A DNA stretch of 53,073 nucleotides from Bacteroidales bacterium (lineage in GTDB: Bacteria > Bacteroidota > Bacteroidia > Bacteroidales > Tenuifilaceae). This document shows positions 7,814-16,106 of this stretch, one piece after another; the stretch's first letter is position 1; each line of letters opens with the position of its first letter. The notes under the pieces were generated by a model that worked only from the letters and a program-made list of their open reading frames with translations, ran no database searches and had not been told where the DNA came from. A program made the position numbers and the translations under genes. The stretch covers positions 1-53,073 of the forward strand of contig JAQVYY010000020.1 of assembly GCA_028708425.1 (NCBI GenBank), read 5' to 3'.

Positions 7814-9052
7814 ATGATAAACGAAAAATTACTAATCGAGCGGTTTTTACGCTATATAAAAATCGATACGCAAGCCGACGATACCGTTACCGATATCTTT
7901 CCCAGTACAAAAAAACAGCTCGACCTTTCAAACCTTTTGGTTCAGGAATTAAAGGATTTGGGGCTAAAGGATGCGACTATTGATAAGTATGGATACGTAA
8001 TGGCCACCGTGCCGAGTAACATCGACAAAAAGGTGCCCACTATTGGTTTCCTTGCGCATGTTGATACTGCTCCCGATATGAGCGGAAAGGACGTTAAGCC
8101 TCGTTTTATCGAGAATTACGATGGGTCGGAAATTATCCTTAATAAGGATTTAAACGTTACGCTTTCGCCCAAAGAGTTCCCCGAACTCGAAGGTTACATA
8201 GGCGAAACCCTTATCGTTACCGATGGCACAACCCTACTGGGTGCCGACGATAAGGCTGGCATTGCAGAAATTATGACGGCTATTGAGTACATGATGAGCA
8301 ATCCTGAGTTTAAGCACGGGCCAATCCGCATTGGGTTTACTGTTGACGAGGAGGTTGGTCGTGGGGTTGACCATTTTGACGTAAAGAAATTTAATGCCGA
8401 TTTTGCATACACCCTCGATGGAGGAGCCATTGGCGAGTTAGAGTACGAAAACTTTAACGCTGCAGGTGCAAAAGTTTCTGTTCAAGGGCGTAATATCCAC
8501 CCAGGATACGCCAAGGATAAGATGATAAACGCCATTCATGTGGCCATGGAGTTTAATAGCCTACTCCCCGCCAACGAAAGGCCTGAACACACCGAGGGGT
8601 ACGATGGCTTCTATCATCTGATTAAGATAGATGGATCGGTTGAGAATGCTTCTTTACAATACATTATTCGCGACCATAACCGCGAAAAGTTTGAGGCGCA
8701 AAAGGCATACATTGCTAAGGTCGCCGAATTTATCAACATGAAATACGGCGAGGGTACTATTAATCTTGAGGTAACAGATCAGTACTACAATATGCGCCAG
8801 ATGGTTGAGCCCGTAATTCATGTGGTTGACACAGCCGTTGAGGCAATGAAATTGGTTGGCATTAAGCCCGATGTAAAACCCATACGAGGCGGTACCGACG
8901 GGGCACGCCTATCGTACATGGGATTACCTTGTCCTAACCTGTTTGCAGGTGGCGAGAATTTCCATGGCAAGCATGAGTACGTTCCTGTTAATAGTATGGT
9001 TAAGGCAACCGAGGTAATGCTTAAAATCATCGAGCTTTACGCAAAAAAATAA
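7814..9052 (+). CDS. pepT: peptidase T (tripeptide aminopeptidase)
   Basis: A 412-residue cytoplasmic M20B zinc aminopeptidase that removes the N-terminal residue of tripeptides. The two-zinc centre is visible: His82-x-Asp84 (AHVDTAPD), Asp146 ([10 protein letters not shown]), catalytic Glu179/Glu180 (VDEEVGRG), Asp202 ([10 protein letters not shown]) and the C-terminal His in NFHGKHEYV. The PepT-specific segment [11 protein letters not shown] is present. Length matches family members (about 405-412). It lies downstream of the OPT transporter with a terminator between, and a strong terminator follows at 9067-9118. Confidence 0.96.
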   Translation: MINEKLLIERFLRYIKIDTQADDTVTDIFPSTKKQLDLSNLLVQELKDLGLKDATIDKYGYVMATVPSNIDKKVPTIGFLAHVDTAPDMSGKDVKPRFIENYDGSEIILNKDLNVTLSPKEFPELEGYIGETLIVTDGTTLLGADDKAGIAEIMTAIEYMMSNPEFKHGPIRIGFTVDEEVGRGVDHFDVKKFNADFAYTLDGGAIGELEYENFNAAGAKVSVQGRNIHPGYAKDKMINAIHVAMEFNSLLPANERPEHTEGYDGFYHLIKIDGSVENASLQYIIRDHNREKFEAQKAYIAKVAEFINMKYGEGTINLEVTDQYYNMRQMVEPVIHVVDTAVEAMKLVGIKPDVKPIRGGTDGARLSYMGLPCPNLFAGGENFHGKHEYVPVNSMVKATEVMLKIIELYAKK

Positions 9053-9066
9053 TCTCACCTCATAAT

Positions 9067-9118
9067 AAAACGCCAAGGTGTAGGTTGAAAATACCTCACT
9101 TTGGCGTTTTGTTTTTGT
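9067..9118 (+). terminator. intrinsic terminator after pepT
   Basis: A long stem: AAAACGCCAAGGTG (9067-9080) pairs with CACTTTGGCGTTTT (9097-9110) with one G-T wobble, and TAGGT/ACCT pair inside. It is followed by GTTTTTGTT. Confidence 0.8.
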
Positions 9119-9189
9119 TGATAATTTTCTAATCTTATATTCCTGAGAGAGTACAATATTGATTATAATGAGGATTATTTATGGGTAGA

Positions 9190-9368
9190 TTAATATTTAA
9201 CTTGCCCTTTCAGGGCGCATAAATACACCCCATTTTCTAACCCGAGGCGCTGCCTCGGGCTGAATTAATTTAGGCTTTCAGCCCGATAGATTTTTGTTTA
9301 TACATACCCCACCGTTATATTCCCGCATTTTGAAAGTGTAGTGCATTGCTAAACAGGTAGTTGTCTTG
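9190..9368. repeat. cluster of short GC-rich palindromes (REP-like)
   Basis: Several short perfect palindromes stand in AT-rich DNA: GCCCTTTCAGGGC (9204-9216), CCCGAGGC-GCT-GCCTCGGG (9241-9259) and CGGGCTGAA...TTCAGCCCG (about 9255-9284). Motifs of this type resemble the REP elements mobilised by RAYT transposases in Bacteroidota. No RAYT gene is present in the window. Confidence 0.6.
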
Positions 9369-9369
9369 A

Positions 9370-9468
9370 GGCTTACGCCACGAAGCGGCAACTTGCTCCA
9401 GCCCAAGGCAACGCCTTGGGGTTACAGTAATATACTTATAACACACCGCCCTGCAGGGGCCGGTTAAC
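9370..9468 (+). repeat. direct repeat copy A (partial)
   Basis: The block CCACGAAGCGGCAA, then CCCAAGGC-AAC-GCCTTGGG (9402-9420), then AGTAATATACTTATAACAC and CCGCCCTGCAGGGGCCGGTT. It matches the second half of repeat copies B (9469-9733) and C (10475-10746) and joins copy B without a gap. Confidence 0.75.
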
Positions 9469-9733
9469 AACAAGTAGTTTTAAACCGACCATTCTCGGAA
9501 AGTAATCCAAATAATTAATTTTAACCCGCACTAATCATCAACTTTGTAAAAAACGAATAAAAATGCAGGTTACCCCGACCTAGTTGCGCCCATTGCTGCC
9601 GCACGAGTCCTCACGTGTGGCTTCGTCGCACTGCCCCTCGCAGCTTTCGCCACAAATTGGCAACATATTCCAGCCCAAGGCAACGCCTTGCAGTAATATA
9701 CTTATAACACACCGCCCTGCAGGGGCCGGTTAA
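9469..9733 (+). repeat. direct repeat copy B (full, ~265 bp)
   Basis: It runs from CAAGTAGTTTTAAACCGACC through the dispersed AACCCGCA...TGCAGGTTACCCC element (9523-9578), the block GTTGCGCCCATTGCTGCCGC, the CAAGGCAACGCCTTG palindrome and ATACTTATAACACACCGCC, to GGCCGGTTAAC. It is near-identical to copy C apart from scattered substitutions and a short deletion. It is not coding in any frame I find convincing. Confidence 0.8.
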
Positions 9734-9740
9734 CGTTTTG

Positions 9741-9852
9741 GCGGTATGTTTTGCGCCCCATCGGGCGGGGATGATATTTGTCAACCGTTAAGAACTTAAA
9801 TAGAAACGAATAGAAACCTAATCAGCCAAAAAGGGGGCGTAAAATATACCGC
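9741..9852. repeat. 112-bp inverted-repeat element next to the toxin gene
   Basis: The arms are 9741-9759 (GCGGTATGTTTTGCGCCCC) and 9834-9852 (GGGGCGTAAAATATACCGC), complementary except for two positions, with about 74 bp between. It lies between repeat copy B and the end of the toxin gene. It may be a miniature inverted-repeat element or an edge of the segment carrying the toxin-antitoxin pair. Confidence 0.6.
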
Positions 9853-9872
9853 ATGTTAGCAAAAGTTGGCAT

Positions 9873-10172
9873 TCATTCTATTACCAGAGAGTTAGGGTTT
9901 TGTCTACAATCCCAAATAGTGTGTACGACAAGCATGTCAGGATAAATTTCATAAAAAAGGATGTATTCATCTACTATTAATCCACGAATTCCTTCATAGT
10001 CAGTTTTTATCCCAATTTCAGGTTGTTTTTCTAATAAAACTAATTTTTCGAAAAGCTTCTTGTACAACTTCTTTGAATAAGTTGCGCTTTTATTTCGTTC
10101 TGTATAGTACTCAAGAATTTTGAAAAGCTTTGTCTTGGCATTATTTGACCAAACTATTTTGCGTTTAACCAT
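9873..10172 (-). CDS. RelE/ParE-superfamily toxin
   Basis: A 99-residue basic protein of the plasmid-stabilisation RelE/ParE fold. It has an N-terminal strand and helices (VKRKIVWSNNAKTKLFKILEYYTERNKSATYSKK split over about residues 2-38) and the C-terminal strand motif VHTIWDCRQNP, equivalent to the family's DxRRnP ending. ParE-type members poison gyrase and RelE-type members cut mRNA on the ribosome; the sequence alone does not decide which. The start overlaps the antitoxin gene by 19 bases, the usual antitoxin-first arrangement. Confidence 0.85.
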   Translation of the reverse strand: MVKRKIVWSNNAKTKLFKILEYYTERNKSATYSKKLYKKLFEKLVLLEKQPEIGIKTDYEGIRGLIVDEYILFYEIYPDMLVVHTIWDCRQNPNSLVIE

Positions 10173-10390
10173 TTATTAAATTCTTTGTCGAGTTCAACCT
10201 GTTCAATAAACAGTCCTTGCTTAATTTCTTTTTTTGATTCCTGAATTTCATAGCGTTGCTCTGGAGTAAGGGCTATTATTTGGGATTGCGTTTTTGTGTC
10301 AAGAATGGTCTTAATGGCATTTAAAAATGACACGTCATTTATTTCTATTATCCTGTTAATCAATAATTTCTTCAATTCTATTGCAGTCAT
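10154..10390 (-). CDS. antitoxin of the RelE/ParE module
   Basis: A 78-residue acidic/helical protein. Its C-terminal region (TPEQRYEIQESKKEI, then a segment ending EFNKWLNAK) is like the toxin-wrapping tails of small Bacteroidota antitoxins. The frame stays open upstream to 10537, but the first 49 codons of that longer version lie in or next to repeat copy C and look non-coding. The ATG at 10390 (MTAIELKK) is therefore the better start. It is the first gene of the pair and probably represses its own promoter. Confidence 0.8.
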   Translation of the reverse strand: MTAIELKKLLINRIIEINDVSFLNAIKTILDTKTQSQIIALTPEQRYEIQESKKEIKQGLFIEQVELDKEFNKWLNAK

Positions 10391-10474
10391 TTTTTCAGTT
10401 TTTCTGTAAACAAATATACGAAAAAATATAGAATAAGGTTTTACCGATTTCGTTTCGAACCAATTTTTGCTAGC

Positions 10475-10746
10475 AACAAGTAGTTTTAAACCGACCATTC
10501 TCGGAAAGTAATCCAAATAATTAATTTTAACCCGCATTAAACATCAACTTTGTAAAAAACGAATAAAAATGCGGGTTACACCGACCTAGTTGCGCCCATT
10601 GCTGCCGCACGAGTCCTTGCGTGTGGCTTCGTCGCACTGCCCCTCGCAATTTTCGCCACGAAGTGCCAACCTATTCTAGCCCAAGGCAACGCCTTGGGGT
10701 TATAGTAATATACTTATAACACACCGCCCTGTAAGGGCAGGTTAAC
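10475..10746 (+). repeat. direct repeat copy C (full, ~270 bp), with a partial copy D after it
   Basis: It has the same block order as copy B: CAAGTAGTTTTAAACCGACC, then AACCCGCATTAAACATCAAC...ATGCGGGTTAC (10529-10581), GTTGCGCCCATTGCTGCCGC, CCAAGGCAACGCCTTGG, then CACCGCCCTGTAAGGGCAGG. A partial copy D (CAAATAGTTTTAAACCCACC..., about 10747-10800) follows and runs into the pdxB promoter. Copies B and C flank the toxin-antitoxin pair. Confidence 0.8.
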
Positions 10747-10813
10747 AACAAATAGTTTTAAACCCACCATTCTCTGGAAGTAAACCAAATAATTAATTAT
10801 AAATTATAAGACG

Positions 10814-10821
10814 TATCTTTG
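10814..10821 (+). promoter_or_regulatory. -7 promoter element (TATCTTTG) for pdxB
   Basis: TATCTTTG, 26 bp before the pdxB ATG, matches TAnnTTTG. It lies immediately after the repeat array, so the repeat's partial copy D forms the upstream promoter DNA. Confidence 0.5.
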
Positions 10822-10846
10822 CCACACACACAAAAAACGATACAAA

Positions 10847-11971
10847 ATGCTCAAAATCGTCGCCGATAGCAAAATCCCTTTCCTCGCTGGTGCGCTCGAA
10901 AAGTTTGCCGAGGTTGAGTATATAAGTGGTAGCAGTTTTACCCCATCTAAAGTAAAAAACGCCGATGCGCTAATTGTTCGCACCCGAACAAAGTGCAACG
11001 AGGATTTGCTAAAGGGTTCATCGGTAAAGTTTATTGCATCCGCAACCATTGGGTACGACCATATTGACACCCATTATTGTAAAGCTAACGGTATTGAATG
11101 GACCAATGCTCCTGGTTGCAATTCAGGCTCGGTAAAGCAGTATGTAGCCTCCGCATTGGCACAAATTATTTCGATTAAAAACTGCCAGTTTTCCCACATT
11201 ACGCTGGGCGTTATTGGGGCGGGTAATGTTGGTAGCAAGGTTATTGCTTTGGCTAATCATTTAGGAATTAAAACCCTAGTAAGCGACCCGCCTAGAGCAT
11301 CAATCGAGGTCACCGAGCAATTTTCCTCCATTGAGCAGATACTACAAGATGCTGATGTTATCACCACTCATGTTCCGCTTATGTACAGTGGGGTAAATAA
11401 AACTTATCACATGGTAGATGACCAATTTCTTCGAAAAATGAAGAGCGGCGCATGGATTATCAATACTTCACGTGGCGAGGTTATCGAAACCGATGCTCTT
11501 ATTCAAGCTCTCGAGAGTCAACATCTTGCCAATGCCATTATCGATGTATGGGAGAATGAACCCACTATAAATCGGCATCTTCTTAATTTAGTTCACATTG
11601 GCACACCCCATATTGCAGGTTACTCGGTTAATGGTAAGGCGTTGGGAACTGCCATGAGCGTAAGGGCCATAAGTAAATTTTTTAACCTTGGAATCGATCA
11701 TTGGCAGCCTGCTAATCTTCCCTCCGCAAGCCCTGATAAGCTGCACTTTGAATGTAGGAATAAATCCAAAGAAGAAATTTTTACCGAGCTGTGCCAGTTT
11801 TCGTACAATATTTTAACCGATAGTAATAACCTCAACCGTTCACCCCAGAGTTTTGAGATGTTCAGAGAAAATTATCCTGCCCGTTTTGAGCCCGAGCATC
11901 TAAAGATTGTTCTCTCAGGTAAAAACACTCAAACAGTTGGCTTTATTACTGGTCTGGGGTTCAGCATGTAG
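10847..11971 (+). CDS. pdxB: 4-phosphoerythronate dehydrogenase (PdxB-like)
   Basis: A 374-residue D-2-hydroxyacid dehydrogenase. PdxB oxidises 4-phospho-D-erythronate in the DXP-dependent route to pyridoxal 5'-phosphate. The NAD-binding GAGNVG is at 124-129, and the catalytic residues are Arg209 (TSRGE), Glu238 (ENEP) and His255 (GTPHIAGYS). The C-terminal extension beyond about residue 290, absent from SerA-type enzymes, fits the PdxB dimerisation domain. Early motifs NAPGCNSGSVKQYV are also PdxB-like. It is followed by a 95-bp gap before hutI. The alternative is a generic hydroxyacid dehydrogenase, but length and motifs favour PdxB. Confidence 0.92.
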   Translation: MLKIVADSKIPFLAGALEKFAEVEYISGSSFTPSKVKNADALIVRTRTKCNEDLLKGSSVKFIASATIGYDHIDTHYCKANGIEWTNAPGCNSGSVKQYVASALAQIISIKNCQFSHITLGVIGAGNVGSKVIALANHLGIKTLVSDPPRASIEVTEQFSSIEQILQDADVITTHVPLMYSGVNKTYHMVDDQFLRKMKSGAWIINTSRGEVIETDALIQALESQHLANAIIDVWENEPTINRHLLNLVHIGTPHIAGYSVNGKALGTAMSVRAISKFFNLGIDHWQPANLPSASPDKLHFECRNKSKEEIFTELCQFSYNILTDSNNLNRSPQSFEMFRENYPARFEPEHLKIVLSGKNTQTVGFITGLGFSM

Positions 11972-12066
11972 AAGGCTCATTTCGGTAGTTTAGCTGTTTT
12001 ACAAACATTTTTACTTTTCTTTATTCAATCAAAATTCACTAATTTAGTGGCAAAATAATTTCACAG

Positions 12067-13308
12067 ATGACGATACTAATACAAAATATCAAAAAGTTGG
12101 TTCAGGTTGAAGAAACACCCCGAAAATGGGTGACCGGAGCCGATATGGCATCGCTTAACACCATCGATAATGCATACTTGCTTATGCAGGATGGCGTGAT
12201 TAAAGATTTTGGCACCATGGACAGCGTTCCAAAGATCCACCAGAGTGCTCAGGTAATCGATGCCAAGGGGAAAATGGTTTTTCCCTCATACTGCGACTCG
12301 CACACGCACCTTGTATACGCTGGAAGCCGCGAGATAGAATATGTCGATAAAATTCGTGGACTTAGCTACGAGGAGATAGCCAAAAGGGGGGGAGGAATCC
12401 TTAACTCCGCTAAGCTGCTACATAATACCCCGGAGGATGAGCTTTACAACCAGTCGTTGCAACGAGTGAACGAGATTATTTCTCTCGGTACAGGAGCGGT
12501 TGAAATTAAGAGCGGTTACGGGCTTACCGTTGAGGATGAGCTAAAAATGCTTAGGGTAATTAGGCGTTTACGCGAAACCACTCCCATTACCATTAAATCA
12601 ACCTTTTTGGGAGCACATGCAGTGCCTGCTGAGTATAAAGGAAGACAGGGCGAGTATGTAGATTTAATTATAAATGAGATGTTACCCCTTGTGGCTGCTG
12701 CCGAGCTGGCCGATTTTATTGATGTGTTCTGCGATAAGGGCTTCTTTACGGTCGAAGAAACAGCGCGTATGCTAAAAGCCGGTATGAAGCATGGGCTAAG
12801 AGGGAAAATTCACGCCAACGAGCTCGATTTTTCGGGTGGTATACAGGTTGGTGTTAAGCACAATGTGCTGTCGGTCGACCATCTCGAGTTTACTGGCAAC
12901 GATGAGATTAAAGCGTTGCTAAACTCCGAAACCATGCCTACGCTGCTACCAGGGGCTGCTTTTTTCCTTGGAATGGTCTACCCACCCGCTCGTAAAATGA
13001 TTGAGGCTGGACTGCCCATTGCCCTTGCATCCGACTATAACCCAGGCTCTTCGCCCAGTGGCGATATGAAGTTCGTAATGTCCCTGGCATGTGTTATCAT
13101 GCGTCTTGTTCCCGAGGAGGCCATTAACGCTGCAACAATTAACTCGGCCTACGCCATGGGAATAAGCGATACGCATGGAAGCATTGCGCGAGGTAAGGTG
13201 GCCAACGTGTTTATAACAAAGCCAATGAATAACTATGAGTTTATGCCCTATGCCTATACCACAAACCTTATCGATACGGTTATACTAAAAGGTGAAGTGT
13301 GGAAGTAG
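12067..13308 (+). CDS. hutI: imidazolonepropionase
   Basis: A 413-residue cytoplasmic amidohydrolase that converts 4-imidazolone-5-propionate to N-formimino-L-glutamate, the third step of histidine breakdown. The metal-binding His79-x-His81 (SHTHLVYAG) is followed by the HutI-specific segment SREIEYVDKIRGLSYEEIAK and RGGGILNSA. Later metal and catalytic positions lie in FLGAHAVP, KIHANELDFSGG, VDHLEFTG and ASDYNPGSSPSG. Full length for the family. It forms a cluster with a DUF4197 lipoprotein and ftcD, whose product uses the formiminoglutamate made here. hutH and hutU are not in the window. Confidence 0.97.
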   Translation: MTILIQNIKKLVQVEETPRKWVTGADMASLNTIDNAYLLMQDGVIKDFGTMDSVPKIHQSAQVIDAKGKMVFPSYCDSHTHLVYAGSREIEYVDKIRGLSYEEIAKRGGGILNSAKLLHNTPEDELYNQSLQRVNEIISLGTGAVEIKSGYGLTVEDELKMLRVIRRLRETTPITIKSTFLGAHAVPAEYKGRQGEYVDLIINEMLPLVAAAELADFIDVFCDKGFFTVEETARMLKAGMKHGLRGKIHANELDFSGGIQVGVKHNVLSVDHLEFTGNDEIKALLNSETMPTLLPGAAFFLGMVYPPARKMIEAGLPIALASDYNPGSSPSGDMKFVMSLACVIMRLVPEEAINAATINSAYAMGISDTHGSIARGKVANVFITKPMNNYEFMPYAYTTNLIDTVILKGEVWK

Positions 13309-13339
13309 TCTCCTCTGAATATCAAATTAATTTTACCAT

Positions 13340-14068
13340 ATGAGAAAAATTTCGTATACTGTTGTTGTCTCGCTAACTATATTTCTTCTGATAGGAGGGT
13401 GTGGGCAATTTAATTTTCCAACCAACTTCCAACTACCACAGCAAGCCCAAGGGTTAACCACTACCGAGGTCATAAAAGGCTTAAAGGAAGCCCTAACGGT
13501 TGGTGCAACCAATTCGGTGGGCTCAGCATCGCAAACCGATGGGTTTTTCAAAAACCCTCAGCTATTCGTACCATTTCCCCAGGAGGCAATCAAGGTAAAG
13601 AATACGCTTGAAGCAGCAGGGTTGAATCAACCCGTAAATAATTTTGTCCTTTCGTTGAATAGAGCCGCCGAGGATGCATCCAAACGTGCGCTGCCAATTT
13701 TTAAGAAAGCGATTATAGGTATGTCTTTTACCGATGCAATGGGGGTACTTAAGGGTAACGAAACGGCAGCAACCGATTACCTAAGGGCTAAAACCACAAA
13801 CCAGCTAAAGGCTGAGTTTACCCCCGTGGTAAGGCAATCGATTAGTAAGGTGAAGGTTACTAGCTACTGGAACCCCATTGTTGCCAATTACAACAAGGTA
13901 ACATTGCTAACTGGTGCCGAGCAGGTAAACCCCAACCTCGAAGAGTATATTACCGAGCGAACCATCAACGGGCTATTTACTCTAATTGCCAAGGAGGAGG
14001 CACTAATCCGAAAGGATCCAGCGGCCCGGGTCTCCGACATACTTCGCAAGGTTTTTTCACAACAGTAA
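13340..14068 (+). CDS. DUF4197 family lipoprotein
   Basis: A 242-residue protein with a lipoprotein signal (LLIGGC, Cys21). The DUF4197 domain fills the rest: GLKEALTVGATNSVG at about 50, the helical middle with PIFKKAIIGMSFTDAMGVLKG around 120-140, and the C-terminal TINGLFTLIAKEEALIRKDP around 210-230. The function of DUF4197 is not established. It is predicted to be anchored in the periplasm or outer membrane. It starts 31 bp after hutI and sits between the two histidine-degradation genes, but a link to histidine metabolism would be an inference from position only. Confidence 0.85.
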   Translation: MRKISYTVVVSLTIFLLIGGCGQFNFPTNFQLPQQAQGLTTTEVIKGLKEALTVGATNSVGSASQTDGFFKNPQLFVPFPQEAIKVKNTLEAAGLNQPVNNFVLSLNRAAEDASKRALPIFKKAIIGMSFTDAMGVLKGNETAATDYLRAKTTNQLKAEFTPVVRQSISKVKVTSYWNPIVANYNKVTLLTGAEQVNPNLEEYITERTINGLFTLIAKEEALIRKDPAARVSDILRKVFSQQ

Positions 14069-14105
14069 TATAAAGGGGTACTTACTCTCGAATTAAAGCA
14101 GTAAG

Positions 14106-14162
14106 AAATGTCCCGTTAGGAACAAAATATCGGAAACCCCGTAGGGTCGACATATTGTTTCA
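14106..14162. repeat. REP-like intergenic element
   Basis: The gap between the DUF4197 gene and ftcD holds ATGTCCCGTTAGGAACAAAA followed by ATCGG and CCCCGTAGGGTCGACATATT. It contains a short dyad (CCCCGTAGGG) and resembles dispersed REP-type elements of Bacteroidota. Only one copy is in the window, so this rests on recognition rather than on internal comparison. Confidence 0.4.
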
Positions 14163-14223
14163 TTAAATTTAAAAATAATTTTCTGTAAATTTTACATATA
14201 TTATCTTCTAAATAAATAAACAG

Positions 14224-15918
14224 ATGAAAAGTAAGCAGCTAATCGAATGCGTTCCAAATTTTAGCGAGGGGCGCGACATGAACATCATTAACCAGATAAC
14301 CGCTGAAATAGAGGCGGTTGAGGGTGTTCGGCTTATCGATGTGGATCCAGGGCATGCAACTAACCGTACCGTGGTTACCATGGTTGGAACACCCCATGAG
14401 GTTTGCGAAGCGGCCTTTAGGGCCGTTAAAAAAGCGGTCGAGCTAATCGATATGAGCAAGCACAAGGGCGCGCACCCCCGCTTTGGTGCAACCGATGTTT
14501 GCCCGTTGGTACCCGTTGCCAATATAACAATGGATCAAACCGTTGAGTACGCTCGTAAGCTTGCCAAACGAATTGGCGAAGAGCTTGGTATTGGTGTTTT
14601 CTGCTACGAGTTTGCCGCTTTCGAAGAGAAAAGGCGTAACCTGGCCAGCTGTAGGGCTGGTGAGTACGAGGCATTGCCAAAGCGACTTCAGGAACCTGAG
14701 TGGAAACCCGATTTTGGCCCCGCTACGTTCAACCCTAAAAGCGGCGTAACCGCCGTTGGTGCTCGTAATTTTTTATTGGCATACAATGTTAACCTAAATA
14801 CTACGTCAACCCGCAGGGCTAATGCGGTTGCCTTCGATATCCGCGAAAAGGGTAGGGTAAAACGTATTGGTAACCCAATAGTAGGCAAAAAGGCGCTCGA
14901 TGAGAACGGGAATGAGATATGGATTCCGGGTAGCCTAAAGGCTTGCAAGGCCATAGGCTGGTTTATTGATGAGTTTGGAATTGCCCAGATTTCAATAAAC
15001 CTTACCGATATTACCGTTACCCCTTTACATATAGCTTTCGAGGAGGCTTGCAAAAAGGCACAGGAAAGAGGGTTAAGGGCAACAGGTTCCGAATTGGTAG
15101 GAGTTGTTCCGCTCCAGGCCATGCTCGATGCGGGCAAGTATTTCTTGCATAAGCAGAACAGGTCAACCGGCATTGCCGATAGCGAAATCATAAAAATTGC
15201 CGTTAAGTCCATGGGGCTCGATGAGCTTTACCCATTCGATGCCAAGAAAAAAATTATTGAGTATATTTTAGAAGATGACTCTCAAAAGAAGCTGGTTGAT
15301 ATGACCCTTGCTGATTTCACTCTCGAAACAGCATCCGAGTCGCCTGCTCCTGGAGGCGGTTCAGTTTCAGCAGCTATGGGTTCTATGGGCGTGGCTTTGG
15401 CCACAATGGTGGCAAACCTTTCGGCGCATAAGGCCGGATGGGATGCTCGTTGGCAAGAGTTCTCCAATTGGGCCGATAAGGGTAAGGAGTACATGGATCA
15501 GCTTTTAAAGCTGATTGATGAGGATACCAACGCTTTCAACAAAATTATGGACGCCTTTGGTTTACCCAAGGGTACCGACGAGGAGAAGGCCGCAAGAAAA
15601 AAAGCAATACAGGATGCCACGCTTTACGCCATCGAGATACCCTATAAGGTAATGGAGTTATCGTACCAATCTATGGAGGTGATGAAAGCCATGGCCGAAA
15701 TGGGTAACCCCAATTCCGTTTCCGATGCTGGTGTGGGTGCGCTTGCAGCCCGAAGCGCCGTAATAGGGGCTTACCTTAATGTAAAAATTAATGCGCAGGA
15801 CCTCGAGGACAAGAAAAAAGTAGCCCAATACATTGAGAAAGGTAACGAAATTGCGAAAAAAGCAGAGCTGGCCGAGAAAGAAATTATGGGCATTGTAAAT
15901 AGTAAAATAACGCTGTAA
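14224..15918 (+). CDS. ftcD: glutamate formimidoyltransferase / formimidoyltetrahydrofolate cyclodeaminase fusion
   Basis: A 564-residue bifunctional enzyme. Residues about 1-300 are the formiminotransferase N and C subdomains (CVPNFSEGRD at the N-terminus, HKGAHPRFGATDVCPLVP near 80-97), moving the formimino group of formiminoglutamate to tetrahydrofolate. Residues about 360-560 are the cyclodeaminase (TLADFTLETASESPAPGGGS start), releasing ammonia and giving 5,10-methenyl-THF. The fusion matches the animal FTCD arrangement and is common in Bacteroidota. With hutI two genes upstream it completes conversion of the imidazolone ring to glutamate plus a one-carbon unit. The linker at about 305-355 is unremarkable. 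Confidence 0.96.
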   Translation: MKSKQLIECVPNFSEGRDMNIINQITAEIEAVEGVRLIDVDPGHATNRTVVTMVGTPHEVCEAAFRAVKKAVELIDMSKHKGAHPRFGATDVCPLVPVANITMDQTVEYARKLAKRIGEELGIGVFCYEFAAFEEKRRNLASCRAGEYEALPKRLQEPEWKPDFGPATFNPKSGVTAVGARNFLLAYNVNLNTTSTRRANAVAFDIREKGRVKRIGNPIVGKKALDENGNEIWIPGSLKACKAIGWFIDEFGIAQISINLTDITVTPLHIAFEEACKKAQERGLRATGSELVGVVPLQAMLDAGKYFLHKQNRSTGIADSEIIKIAVKSMGLDELYPFDAKKKIIEYILEDDSQKKLVDMTLADFTLETASESPAPGGGSVSAAMGSMGVALATMVANLSAHKAGWDARWQEFSNWADKGKEYMDQLLKLIDEDTNAFNKIMDAFGLPKGTDEEKAARKKAIQDATLYAIEIPYKVMELSYQSMEVMKAMAEMGNPNSVSDAGVGALAARSAVIGAYLNVKINAQDLEDKKKVAQYIEKGNEIAKKAELAEKEIMGIVNSKITL

Positions 15919-16026
15919 ATATGTTTAACAGTCAGGCAATGAAGTGCTTATTTGCTTCCATTGGACTATTATTGTTGTTTTTATTATTAATTGTTAATCA
16001 ATGTTAATAGTTTTTTATCGCATTCG

Positions 16027-16057
16027 TTTGTAAATAGGATTATTATTCATATTTTAG
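16027..16057 (+). promoter_or_regulatory. promoter of the susCD operon
   Basis: TTTG (16027-16030, -33 element), 19 bp, then TATTTTAG (16050-16057), one mismatch from TAnnTTTG. This puts the transcription start near 16064 and leaves a leader of about 43 nt before the SusC start. Confidence 0.55.
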
Positions 16058-16106
16058 CGGTGTTAAAAAATTATTAGCTCTATTTTATAAACCTAAATTT
16101 AGTTCT

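Noticed and set aside
10391-10537. N-terminal extension of the antitoxin
   Set aside because: The first 49 codons fall in or next to a repeat copy; the ATG at 10390 gives a normal antitoxin size.
9469-10746. Repeat array considered as a CRISPR
   Set aside because: Units are ~270 bp with no short repeat/spacer periodicity and no cas genes.
14688-15212. 174-codon open frame antisense to ftcD
   Set aside because: Antisense shadow of a strongly conserved gene, with no recognisable domain.
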